DNA of 64,000 nucleotides, from assembly GCA_047967505.1 (NCBI GenBank), contig CM106538.1. The stretch is one strand, 5' to 3'. This DNA is from Dipteris shenzhenensis. Taxonomy: Eukaryota; Polypodiophyta; Polypodiopsida; Gleicheniales. The position numbers and the translations under genes were made by a program. Every line of letters begins with the position of its first letter. Positions within the stretch are counted from its first letter, which is position 1. Below the pieces are notes generated by a model that was not told the DNA's origin, made no database searches, and saw only the letters and a program-made list of their open reading frames with translations. This document shows, one piece after another, positions 32,597 to 43,577 of this stretch.

Positions 32597-34067
32597 AATT
32601 GAAAAAATTCTATGATTTGTATGTTGCATATTTGATGAAACTAATTTTGCAAGATGTTTTATGAATCGTTGGATAATAGCATTGCATTATTCACAATTCC
32701 ACTTCATAGTATCAGTCATGACAATCATGCAACCCATATCCCAATGCATCCATGTTAAATACTTCGACAATTGCATAATAATAATTTGACATAATATGTC
32801 GCTTGATATAGCATTGAATTATTTAAACATCTACATTAGTTACTTCAATTGCACATGTTTTGTGAAGTGTGTGATAATATCATTGCATTATTTACAATTT
32901 CACTTCAAAGTATGACAATTCGATGTAAAGCCCTTCAACCTCTTCACAATAATACTTTGACAAAATGTGTTGTTATAAGCATCAACACATTATTATACAT
33001 TTCAAGTTATAAGCTGTTCGTATTCGTGTCTTGGAGTTCGCATCTCCGGAAACATTACTATTACAATAAATGGGCCCCAAAAAAAAAGGAGCCAATAGAT
33101 GGCAATATCCATATAAGGTGTAGATAGGCAAAAATTGAAGCTAATAGATAGGTAAAACTAAAGCCAATGGGTGTGGCATGCCAAAAAAGATTTACATGAA
33201 GGTTTTTACATAACAGCCCGTCTTGCAATAGGAGGAGGTTGGTGGGTGTCTTGGGCCCCTAGCAAGATATGTAGTCCATGTTGGTACCGGACCACGAAGC
33301 CTCCGCAGATAACGGTAAGCTTTCTAGCAGCATGTTGGCGATGATCAACATCCACAATAAGACAAAGCACCCACAGATGCATTTTCTTAACTAAAAATAA
33401 ATAAATTACGGGCGCGTCTATTTGGGCATCTACAGACCCGCATCTATAGGCGCATTTATACAACAAAGAAACATGCCTATAGATGAGCTTTTAGACACTC
33501 TATAGAAATTTAAAAAAAAACAAAAAGACAGATACATAGATGCGCTTATAGACTCTCTATAGAATCTTTTCTTTAAAATCAAAGCAGAATTTTGGGTGTG
33601 TTAATAGAATGTTGTGTATGTTGTGTATGCTATGTGGTTACAAGAATCCCATTTCCACATTATGCAATTCAATTCTTACAGCCAACTGCATTTTAATTAG
33701 CATGATTCCAAGCACGTCTATAGCCAACGATTACAATTCTGAATAAAACATTACAACTCCAAAACATTTAGTTCACAAGGCATTCATTGATAGAATGTTA
33801 CACAAGGAAATTGAAAGCCAAAAAAATAATAGGAGTGTATATTAATTCATAGCCCAAAAAGTGCTTGTATGTACATATAGCATGAAGCCAAGCCAGGTCC
33901 TATGGCTTCAAGTACAAAATTTAAGAGGAGTGTAGATATAAGAGAGGCATGAAGCCAAGCCAATGGCTTCAAGTACAAAAAAGAGTACCAAGCACTACTT
34001 TATGACTAAATCAGTCGCAAGTGACTATGGCAACGTATGAGAGTAAATGAAAATAATGTGTTGTAGA

Positions 34068-34070
<3 letters not shown>
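32597..34070. other. unassigned AT-rich region
   Basis: Homologous to 6689-8162, including the 86-codon minus-strand frame (33,206-33,466) and the CTATAGATG-rich zone at about 33,410-33,580. No gene is supported. Confidence 0.4.
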
Positions 34071-34123
<53 letters not shown>

Positions 34124-34195
34124 ATGTGTGTGTCTGTGCACGCACGTGCATGCGTGTGTGCATGCGTGCACTTGCATGTGTGCATGTGTGCATGC

Positions 34196-34232
<37 letters not shown>
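34071..34232. repeat. GT microsatellite with GA tail
   Basis: A longer first GT run than at 8163, a shorter second one, then about 18 bp of GA repeats not present in the first copy. Confidence 0.95.
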
Positions 34233-34233
<1 letters not shown>

Positions 34234-34527
34234 TTGACAACTATAAATTGGCATGCATATCAATAAGAAAACTTATAAGAACTTTAGAGGCCATTACCCA
34301 AGAGTCAGCAGACATTTTAGAGAACACCTCGCTAATAAGAGTTTGAGTTCCACAACAGCAAGATGGCTACAGATACGGTTAGAGAAAGGCCCTAAATGCC
34401 CAATCGTTATTGCATACAATTTTTAATTTGCCCTCATAAAATGTATGTATCAACTGCTTTTCATGATATATATAACTTTCATTTCTCATTCTACAAGATC
34501 TTACTTTATATTTTGCATTTTTTGTAG

Positions 34528-34750
34528 ATTCCACGATTAAGCGACTACTTTGACTTGGGTGTGGAGCTGTTCAAACAATAGTGCGTTGAAGATATTATCA
34601 ACAACATCCAGAATTGGCCAATCAATGCCCCTATTGATTGGGTTCCCCCTGCTCCACGAGTGTGGAGACCACCGCCTCCTCCATTCAATTTCGAAAGGGA
34701 ATTTGTTCATGATTTTGTATAAGTACCTCCTAACTAGTCTCTACCAACCA
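34528..34750 (+). pseudogene. exon-like remnant, unknown protein (second copy)
   Basis: Homologous to 8630-8860: same acceptor-like TTTTTGTAG, same internal TAG, same WVPPAP/PPPPPFNFE stretch, plus an extra T after CATGATTT that shifts the end of the frame. Confidence 0.35.
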
Positions 34751-37265
34751 TGTGTTTAGAGAGGATTACTTTATTTTTTTATTTCATATGTTTCATCGTA
34801 ACTTCAATTGTTAAGTTTTTTAAACAAAGTGAATAGGTGCCCACGTGAGTTTTCAGCGGTACTAGATTAAATGGGAAAAACAAGGGCTAACGTTAACCGA
34901 AGAAATTAAATATTAAGGTGGCGCATTCTGATGTTTTGTCGCTGTGTGAATCTTCCACAAAAACACGTACTTCATTAATTTTGGACCGAGCAATGTCCAA
35001 ATTAATGTTTCTTGGAGCAAACATTGCTATTTTTAATTCAATTATGATTCATAGGGCCAATAATGTGATGTAGAGCATTGCGTTTCATTTGCTTTCTCTT
35101 CACCACGGTGAAATCGAATATCCACATATCAAAATAAATACAGAATGTCACACAAGGCCGATGATTTACGTAAGTGCAAATCCCGATTCTCTCATACGAT
35201 GATTTACGCAAGTGCAAATCCTGATGTGCACAGGCCCTAATCGTCTCCATCCTCTCCCTTTCCTTCTCCATCTTCTCCCTTTCCCTCTCACATCCCCTCC
35301 TTCCTTCTGCCTCTTTTATTGTTGGCAATATCTCGTGAATATGGGATATGTATATTTTGCTGTATCAAGTTTCGAAGTCCGAGACTGGACTCTGGAGTAA
35401 GTTTACTGCGCGGTGCACCGAGAAATTGCGAGAATCACAATTGCGCGGCGCATCATATATGTCGTATCAAATGAGACGTGGGACCAGGAGAACAGTTTCC
35501 AAAAGATCAATCACTGACAAGACGTGAATGTGATGTGTCTCTCGCTCGTGTCAAATCTACCACCTTGCATTACGACCTCAGTAGTCAGGTCCTCAGTAGA
35601 CGGTGTGACGGTAAGCATGAACCTTTCATGCGTGGCGTGTTACCCGTGTAAGCGTGAGCCACTGCGCACCACTTAACTAGAATGAAGTGTTTTTGGACTT
35701 CAACGTAGCAAGGTAAATTCTGCTGCCAAACTCAGCAGCAGCCAGAGTGACGCAATTGTTTGAATTACGGACTAAAGACAACTCAAAAGGAAAGAGATCA
35801 GACGTTAGGAGAATAGAGCCAAATGACGATGCAACAGTGCGTATGTTTCCATTGAACGTACATGCGTACAAATAGCCCATCCGGGAGGGAGATGGTTGCA
35901 ACTGATTTCATGCTTTGAATTCGCACACACCCTTTTACAACGTTTCACATCTCCTTCAATCTACTACTAACGTAGATGAACATTTATTCTCCTCTATTTA
36001 ACACAGTTGCGTAATGCTACGGTTACACAATACTTCAAGAGCAATCAGAATTGTCCCCCCCACACAATGTGCCCCCGGAGTCACGATAATGGCTGGATAC
36101 TCCTCGAGATAGAGAATCCTCGGGGTCGGAATGGAGTGATAGAAACTTTAGAGACTGGGGACGAATTCGTCCTAGCAACGGAATGCCCACCCAAAGAAAC
36201 TCTAAAGGAGTCGGAACTCTCCTGGGAGTCGGATCAAAGCCTTTGGAGTCCAAAACAAGCATTGGACTAGAGTTTAGATAGGTTTAGATAAGCATTGGAC
36301 TAGATTTTGGAGGCCTTGCAGCAGGAGCTGGATCTCCGAACCAGTGTCTCCCACTGCCTTTTCCCGTACTGCATCCTTGGGTCACCAGTGGATGCATGAA
36401 AGGTCCCGGAGTGGAGACAACCAGTGGTACTATTGACGACTAACTTTTCAGCACTCTGAAATGGTTTTCATACTCGAAATTCAAATTCGATGCTATCGTG
36501 GTCATCAATTCGAAATGCAAATTCAAAGCTATCACTCTCATCAGATAGTAATAGGGAGCCAAATTTTTGTTTTTTAGCTTACTAAAAATAATTTGGAAGA
36601 AAGAAAACTCTGAAAGACACTCTTTAGGTGAGTGAGGGATGGTGGTACTAAGGCAATGTTCATCCAAAAAATGGTTCACCAACAAGTTCTTATTTCTCAA
36701 TATTCAAATGTAGAAAGTCTAAACCATTTGGAGAATGAGGAATGTATTAAGGTAGGTGCAAGTAATCATATGTCTCATGAAGAAGAATGTACTTTTTAAA
36801 TGCATTCGAATGAGAATTAAAAGAAAATGTAATCATGTCCCACACAAGATTGAAGAATAAAAAATATCCTGCTTCATAGTGTTGAAAATTTTACATAGAG
36901 CATAGGAGATGCTGTATTTATTCCATCAATGGTTCAAAGCCTCTTATTAGTTGGCTCTTAGTTGGCCAAATGACTGAAAGGGAATGGTGCTAGATTTTAG
37001 AAAATTAGGTTGGGCGATTTGAAAAATGTACAATCCACAGAAATTTATTGCAAACAAGTGTAAAGATTAGATAATATTTTGAACTTTCAGTTCATCCATG
37101 CCTATCCAAAGAGACTTGATAGCATCTCATCAAAACCATGATCCTAAAGCCTTTCGTGTTTCATGGGAAATTCACAACATCAATCATTTCCCATTCTTGG
37201 TCAAGGAGCATTGACATACTCTAGATCATCCATTCTTATGTTTGGAGATATGCATGACCTTTATT
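34751..37265. other. unassigned region
   Basis: Homologous to 8861-11,395, with a deletion of about 100 bp near 37,144 (sequence of 11,186-11,275 absent) and a small expansion near 34,770. No supported gene. Confidence 0.45.
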
Positions 37266-37702
37266 TACTAATACACATGGGCCCTATTCCGATGCTTAAG
37301 CACTAACGTTTAGCATGCGTGGGGCGCTAATCGTCAGTAACCAAAGTGGGATTCGTTAAGTGTCGCTATATAGCCAAGTTTAAAGAGCATCACTATATAG
37401 CGACATTTATTAGACTTGTAAATAGTCGCTATATAGCGACACTTATTAGACTTGTGAATGGTCGCTATATAGTGACACTAAGACAATTTCCTATAGCGAT
37501 GTTTTACAGAGAGTGTTTTTTTCCATACCGACTTTAAAAGATAGTTTTCCCCAATGACAAAATTTTTTTCCCTTTTCATACATGTTTGATCCTTTGAGAG
37601 AATAAAAGTACAAGAGCATGTACATCAAGCCTTTGAAGCTCATATATTCATGTCTAAGTTTGAGATGAAAAAAATCAATGAAGAGCATTGACATCAACAG
37701 CT

Positions 37703-38080
37703 TCATCCTAAGCCAAGCTTAATGCACCAAACAAGTCTATCTCTAACTCTATACCGAGTTGATCTCCTATCATCATTGTACTCTAGCATCGTACATTCAC
37801 CTAAGACTTGATCATCTTCTTCAATAAAGTGTGGTGATTCTTGATGATCGTCATCTTCTTCCTCAATATCGTGATCTCCATCTTCCTCTCGTACGATGTC
37901 ATTATGTGTATCTTTTTCTTGGCTCATATTGTGATCTTTATCTTCTTTGCTAGATCCATCCGGATCAATTGGATCCAAAATTGGTAGTGGCATCTCCATA
38001 TCCACGTCTCTATCTTCAAAAATTTGCTTACTTCATGGTGCAACTTGGATCACGTACCACCATCTTGGATCAAAACGATC
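37703..38080 (-). pseudogene. CACTA exon 8, acidic region (H2)
   Basis: Matches copy 1b, including the TGA after the DPRWWYVIQV block. The remaining frame (37,703-38,005) is Asp/Glu-rich. Confidence 0.75.
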
Positions 38081-38207
38081 CGGATGAAAAATCACCTATA
38101 TTAAAGATGGGTGCCAAATGCCATCAATTATATATATGAAATTATGCTTAAGTACATGTATCAATCGATCTTAAAAAATGAAAGCGATGATTAATTAAAT
38201 CATTAGT

Positions 38208-38998
38208 ATGCACCTCCTCACAATGCTCGGGAAGAACAAAAGCATCATTTTCATTGGTCCAAAGTTTGGTGGAGTCTATTGCAAAGAAACCACTACTATC
38301 TTTTCTCACTATCGCATGGGGACCATTGTAAATAGTTCTAGACCATTTTACATCAAGAATGAAAATACTAAATTATTTGAAATCAATTTCATAGATTTTG
38401 TGTATGGTTCCACAATAATCCAACTGTGAGGAGAGAAGATTGGTATCCAAAGCACTTGCTCGGCTATCTTGTGTGAAGTTAGCCATGACTTCACAATAAT
38501 ACATGACTCTCTTTGAATCGATGCATTTCACGCGAAAATGGCATCCATATGACCATAATGCACTATACTTTTTGTACTGCAAAATACTTGTTTGGATTTT
38601 GAAGTAGATAGTTTGGCAAGGGTTGATCTCATTAAGGATGAGATTGAACTGTAGCCCATCATTGATATTGGTAAAACTATTTTACATATTGTCTCATTCT
38701 CCTCACTTCACTTAATTCTTGTATATGTGGGCTTGCAAAAAAGCATTGATGTTTTTGTTAAAATTATGTGCTTTGGTAATCATGGGAAATGTTTGGAAAG
38801 CAATGATGTACACCAAAATCTCACTTTTTGTATTCTCTGTTTTGCATAAAAATATGCGTCTAAATATGCATTTGTCTCAGTGTAAACCTGCTAATAGATG
38901 CACTAATACACGTGCAAATAGATGCGCTAATAAACGCAATGTTAGATGGGCCCATATTTTCTCAGTGTAGACGCACAAAAGAGCATCATTAGAACAAT
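38208..38998 (-). pseudogene. CACTA exon 7, DUF4216, split by an insertion (H2)
   Basis: DUF4216 residues (KKYSALWSYGCHFRVKCIDS, SQLDYCGTIHKIYEIDF) end in a stop at 38,373. The 5' end of the exon is separated from the rest by a 391-bp insertion (38,585-38,975). Confidence 0.78.
38585..38975. mobile_element. 391-bp insertion of unknown class
   Basis: It is absent from the homologous site at 18,680 and flanked by CAAAA on both sides (38,580-38,584 and 38,976-38,980), a likely 5-bp target duplication. I see no terminal inverted repeats. The right third repeats CTCAGTGTA(A/G)AC and AATAGATGCNCTAATA words. No coding frame. Confidence 0.65.
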
Positions 38999-39071
38999 GA
39001 AGATGCATCTATTTTATAGTGTATATTGTCACAAATAATTACTTTATTATGTCAAGAGGTAAGAAACTTAC

Positions 39072-39736
39072 ATGCATCATACATCCAGATGATAACTCTC
39101 GCTCGCACTTGTCTATTGTCTCTCCATCGCGTTGTAGCCAATGAAGTGACATGTGAGTGGGGAGATAGGCGAGATCCCATGGATATGGTTGCGATCGCCT
39201 GTACATTACTCTGAATCTCATCCTTGCATTTATTCTTTCTACTTTGGCTGCTTCATATCTCTCAATCCACTTCTGCATCTCCTTGCTATTGAGGATACAA
39301 AGCTTATTGAATTTCTCCATTTGCTCTTCGCTCATCTTTCTTTCAATCCCTTTTTCTTGGTGAACCTCACCAACGATGTGATCATCATCCTTGTTATGCC
39401 AAGCTTGCGGCATATTGGGATCTGTGGATGCAAGAAACTCCGTGATATATACTAATGACTCTTGCACAATCCATCCCTCTACCATCCTTGCTTCCGGTCT
39501 TACTCTTTGTCTTACAAATCCCTTCAAAGTTTTCATAAACCGCTCGAGAAAATATATCGACTTACTATGAACGGTACCTGCAATGGCCACCTCATCAACT
39601 ATGTGCACAAGCAAGTGCACTTGAGTTGTCTTAATGCTCGAGGCAAAGTGCTTCTTAAGCAAGCGTATGGCTTCGATGGATTCCATCATAGCCTTCTCGT
39701 CGATGCTTGATATAGAGATCTGTTTTTGAGATATCC
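39072..39736 (-). pseudogene. CACTA exon 6, DUF4218 (H2)
   Basis: Open for 216 codons. Compared with copies 1a and 1b it has lost 21 bp (seven codons near the C-terminus). A 3-bp insertion lies near its 5' splice border. Confidence 0.83.
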
Positions 39737-40021
39737 ACCTATTTCACATGCCCATGTAAGATATATTCATAATCAGTCTAGAGATTATTCAACTTAAATT
39801 GAAGAAAATGCAATCAATGCGATTTGATAGTAAGCACACCTCACAATACCACTGATTTTGAATATAGCATTTCTACCATCTTCTTGTAATAAGTACCCTT
39901 TTATTGTAATTGGAAGAATGAACTATCAAAGCAACAAAGAAGTCATGTCAATAATATAACATAATCATAATTACACTAATGCATCACGATTATCAGTACA
40001 CTAATCCTACATTAGAATACC

Positions 40022-40380
40022 TGTAAGACCTTGTGCCAATCATGGGAATCCTCAATGTGCCATCAGTGGACCGATGAGATGCATGCCAAGTCATCAACTC
40101 CACTATGGTTTTGCATCGGAACATGTGTTGTATTCTTGCAATGATGGGAAAGTGTCTCAAGACCTTTACCGGTATCTACTCACCTTGCAAGTCATCTCTA
40201 TATCGTTGTTCCCCACACTTCGGACAACTAGCTAAATCTCCATGCTCACGACGATGAAAGAGAATACAGTCATTATGGCAAGCATGGATGGTATCATAAT
40301 CCATACCCACAGTTGTTAGCATCTTCTTTGCTTCATCTCTTGATGTGGGCATGGTATTTGGTGTAGGCAACATCTTTTGG
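40022..40380 (-). pseudogene. tnp2 exon 3 remnant (H2)
   Basis: Carries the same internal deletion joining exon 4 to exon 3 as the other H copies, then MLPTPNTMPTSRDEAKK to CPKCGEQRYRDDLQGE. No MITE-B is present, so this is the empty site for that element. Confidence 0.8.
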
Positions 40381-40694
40381 AGTAACCTATCACAGTTTAA
40401 ACATACATAGGCTTGGAATAATGATGATTCTCAAACATACATGATGATTCTCACCTCTCTTTTTCATTTTCCCCTTTTCTTTCTCTTTTCCCCTTTTCTT
40501 TCTCTTTTTCCCTCTTTCAAAGCAACAAAGAAGTCATGTCACTAATCCTACAGCTTAGAATACCTGTAAGACATTGAGCAAGCTTAGAATCCTACAGCCT
40601 AACATTGAGCAAACATTTATAGACTCCTACATTCTTTAAATTAGAGTGATAGAAGTCTGTATCTATTTGCTCAATGGTAGGCTATTAAAGCTTC

Positions 40695-40990
40695 ACATGG
40701 GAAAAAAGAGAGGAGAAAAGAGAGAAAAAGAGAGGAGAAAAAAGAGAGAAAAAGAGAGGAGAAAGAGGAGAAAAGAGAGGAGAAAAAAGACAGAAAAAGA
40801 GAGGAGATAAGAGAGAAAAAGAGAGAAAGTGAAAAGAGAAAAATTGGGGATAAAAGAGAGAAAAAAAGAGAAGGAAAGAGAGGGGAAAAGAGAGGAAAAG
40901 AGAGGAGAAAAAAGAGAGAAAAAGAGAGGAGATAAGGAGAAAAAGAGAGGAGAAAAGAGACGAAAACTAGAGAGGATAAAAGAGAGAATG
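40695..40990 (+). repeat. almost pure purine tract (H2)
   Basis: Homologous to 21,050-21,345, within the intron between exons 2 and 3. Confidence 0.9.
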
Positions 40991-41112
40991 ACAAAAGAAA
41001 GTCACAATTTAAACATACATAGGCTTCAAATAATGATGATTCTCAAACATACATGATGATTCTCAAAACATACAATATCCAAATAATGAGTCAAATTAAT
41101 GCACGATCTAAC

Positions 41113-41401
41113 CTCATTAAGGCCGAGACACTTGTATCTGACCACCGATATTTTGCTTGCAGATTCAAGATTCAGAGACAAGCCTATAGTTTAGACATCC
41201 TAGCACCCTCGTTCAACTATGTTGATTGCAACTCTCGCATATTGACCTCAGACTCTGACATCACGTGTACATGTGATGTAGTGTCCCTAAAAATAGAATC
41301 CATCATGTCCCCATATCCTCGTCATCATTTGGCACATCCGAGAGACTATAGTCTTGCTCAAAGTGTGAAGGTATATGGGCACCCTTGCCACCCTCCTCAT
41401 C
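41113..41401 (-). pseudogene. CACTA exon 2 (H2)
   Basis: Uninterrupted counterpart of 21,473-22,016. It contains CTCTGACATCACG at 41,256, the empty MITE-A site, and shares the internal stops of copy 1b. Confidence 0.75.
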
Positions 41402-41499
41402 CTGTCTCAAGATTTTGTATAAATATAAGATCTTGTCCCAAGGTTTCGTGTCATAATGGTAACCAATATTAATCACAAACTCAAATAGCATTGACTTAC

Positions 41500-41595
41500 C
41501 GATGATCCATCACCACGTGCAACACCAACAATGGGTACTAGTTCGGACTCCTCCCTATACATCCGCAAGCGGCACATGACAATATGATGTTGATG
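41500..41595 (-). pseudogene. CACTA exon 1, 3' part (H2)
   Basis: Encodes the end of exon 1 (QHHIVMCRLRMYREE...) to the donor at 41,499. It is cut at 41,595 by the E1 5' terminus. The other part of the same exon sits at 55,086-55,268. Confidence 0.8.
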
Positions 41596-41640
41596 CACTA
41601 CAAGGCATAGGCCATTTTCCGACGGAAATACCGACGCTTT
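41596..41640 (+). repeat. E1 5' terminus
   Basis: CACTACAAGGCATAGGCC followed by CCGACGGAAATACCGACG. Shared with the start of element B at 50,880. The preceding three bases are ATG. Confidence 0.9.
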
Positions 41641-41726
41641 TTACATTAAAATTTTTTTTTTTCACGGGCGCAAAGGTCGCTATAAAAGTCGTTAAAATCG
41701 TCGGAAAAGGAGCGTCGCTATAAACC

Positions 41727-41946
41727 GTCGCTATATAGCGACGTTTATATCGTCGCTATATAGCGACGTTTATATCGTCGCTATATAGCGACGATTAACA
41801 GAGTCGCTATATAGCGACGCTGTTAATCGTCGCTATATAGCGACGATATAAACGTCGCTATATAGCGACGATAAAAACGTCGCTATATAGCGACTCTGTT
41901 AATCGTCGCTATATAGCGACACTGGTAAACGTCGCTATATAGCGAC
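41727..41946. repeat. nine phased 16-bp palindromes
   Basis: GTCGCTATATAGCGAC occurs perfectly at 41,727, 41,752, 41,777, 41,803, 41,829, 41,854, 41,879, 41,905 and 41,931, i.e. spaced 25, 25, 26, 26, 25, 25, 26 and 26 bp. The intervening 9-10 bp alternate among TTTATAT-, TTAACAGA- and GATAAA-like words. By analogy with the subterminal TnpA sites of maize En/Spm these are probable binding sites for an element-encoded protein, but here each site is itself a dyad. Confidence 0.95.
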
Positions 41947-41959
41947 GATTAACAGAAGG

Positions 41960-42223
41960 TAAAAAAAATGGTTAGTGGGGCTAAACAGGGCCAAAAGGAA
42001 GCCCTGTTTAGCCCCACTAACCTTTTTTTTTTTTTTGTAATTACAAAAGAAAGTTTTTTATAACAAAATTTCCCTTGCTTGCAGGGTGATACAAAATTGT
42101 TCTTGTGAACGATGAGGAAGAAATGCATATACATATACAACTGTGTTTGAAACAAAATTACCCTGTGAAAGGGCGATACAAAATGGCTCTAACGAGCGGA
42201 TATGAAAAATGCTACTACCACTA
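41960..42223. other. non-coding zone between palindromes and Transposase_24 gene
   Basis: It contains a hairpin-like pair (GTTAGTGGGGCTAAACAGGG at 41,971 and its complement at about 42,003) around AAAAGGAA. The rest is AT-rich, with repeated CAAAATT(A/T)CCCTTG words. Probably the 3' flank of the Transposase_24 gene. Confidence 0.6.
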
Positions 42224-43301
42224 CTAATCCGAATCCGAATCCGAATCGTCTTGTTGGGCTGTTCCCTGGTCCTCGGCACCTGCATCTTCTCCCTCGTCCC
42301 CGACACCTGCGTCTTCTCCTTCGTCATCGGCACCTGCGTCCGATCCTTGCCCCTGTTGATCGCTCGTCTCTGATGATGGGACGCTTGAGCTTTGACCCTG
42401 AGAGTGAACCATATAAATCGAAAATTAGATTGGAACTTAAATTAAAAAGTGAGATTACAAGCAGGAGTAAACTTATACCGTGCGAGCAGCCACCTCAGCC
42501 CAATCGACTGTCGCTCCCATTGCCTCTTGCTCAATGAACCACGGCTTGGTTCCTATCCGAAATGCGCGCCGCGTCTCTGCATCCGTAGGAAGACGACCCA
42601 TCGCAGCTTGCTGTGGATCCAATTTACGAGAGTTAGAGTTAGCTAAAGTGCATGTAATATGTAAGTAAAACAAATAGAACAATACATTAAATGGAAAGAA
42701 GTAAACTTACCACGGTTGCCTCGAACGCATACCGTCCACCTGCACCAAAGTGCGAAGTACCTACGACATCCAGCCGTCTCTTCGCAGCCCTCCTCTGACC
42801 CTCGAACATTTCAGGATGGTCCCTATTCTGCTTCTTCAAGAACTTCCAATCAGCTTTGTCTGCCCAGCTGGGTTTAGACAACCCCTTTGTAATGGAAGTA
42901 CGCATGGTTGATCTGCGATGCTTTAGGACCAAACCCATGCGCTCGAGCATATAACTGTTATTAAACTCCACATTTGGCGGATTAGGAAATCTGAGTTTTA
43001 ACTCATCGATCACCGCCTGCTTCTTTTGGCCATCTTGATACCGCCAATCGATATTTATGCCGCTCTTGAAGTGATGACTCATCAACCGCCTCATGGCGGC
43101 CATCACTGCTTTGCCCTTTTTGTCTTCTATTATCTCTCCGGCAGATGTGATTTGATAGGAGAGATCCCCTGATGAGTAAGGGGGACTGACGGTAGCAGAG
43201 TCTGAAGGAGTGGAAGCTGCGCGACCGCTTCCGGATCGAGGAGTAGCTGTGGGAGTAGGAGAGGGAAAGGGACCTGACTGATACTGTGTCTCCAGACCAA
43301 A
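42224..43301 (-). CDS. Transposase_24-type protein, three exons, 5' end lost (E1)
   Basis: Exons are about 43,301-42,711, 42,610-42,479 and 42,397-42,224 with GT-AG borders. The first contains a Ser/Thr/Pro-rich linker, a basic region and the block SKPSWADKADWKFLKKQNRDH, recognisable as the core of the plant-specific Transposase_24 (Ptta/En/Spm) family. The second has GRLPTDAETRRAF, also typical, and the third is an acidic tail ending DSDSDSD. Proteins of this group accompany tnp2 in plant CACTA elements. They may be the DNA-binding partner, but that role is inferred. The frame is open through all three exons. The true N-terminus (MGSRRTF... in B) is missing, because the upstream sequence was replaced by tnp2 exon 2 in antisense. 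Read divergently from the tnp2 gene. Confidence 0.75.
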
Positions 43302-43577
43302 ATGATGGATTCCATTTTTAGGGGCACTACATCCCACGTACACGTGATGTCAGAGTCTGAGGTCAAAATGTGAGAGTTGCAATCAACACAATTGTACGAG
43401 GGTGCTAGGATGTCTAAACTATGTGCTTGTCTCTCAATCTTGAATCTACAAGTACAGTATGGGTGGTTGGATACAAGTGTCTCGACCTTAATGAGGTTAG
43501 CCCTTGCATTAATTTGACTCATTATTTGGATATTGTTTGTTTTGAGAATCATCATTTGGATAGTGTCTTTGTCATAG

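Larger units (their letters stand above)
25677..41595. repeat. segmental duplication, copy 2
   Basis: Second copy of the gene G - satellite - microsatellite - CACTA H segment. It lacks the doubling of H, MITE-A and MITE-B, but has an extra 391-bp insertion at 38,585. It ends where E1 has inserted in H exon 1. Confidence 0.85.
37266..41595 (-). mobile_element. CACTA element H, copy 2 (3' half, cut by E1)
   Basis: Minus-strand CACTA relic with degenerate terminus at 37,266, subterminal palindromes (37,370-37,510), acidic exon, DUF4216, DUF4218, deleted tnp2, exon 2 and the 3' part of exon 1. It stops at GTTGATG (41,595), where E1 begins. Its missing 5' half, in inverted orientation, is most likely element B (50,880-55,268). 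Confidence 0.82.

Noticed and set aside
41727-41946. CRISPR array, because of identical repeats with regular short spacers
   Set aside because: Spacers are only 9-10 bp and similar to each other, repeats are full palindromes, and the context is a plant CACTA terminus.
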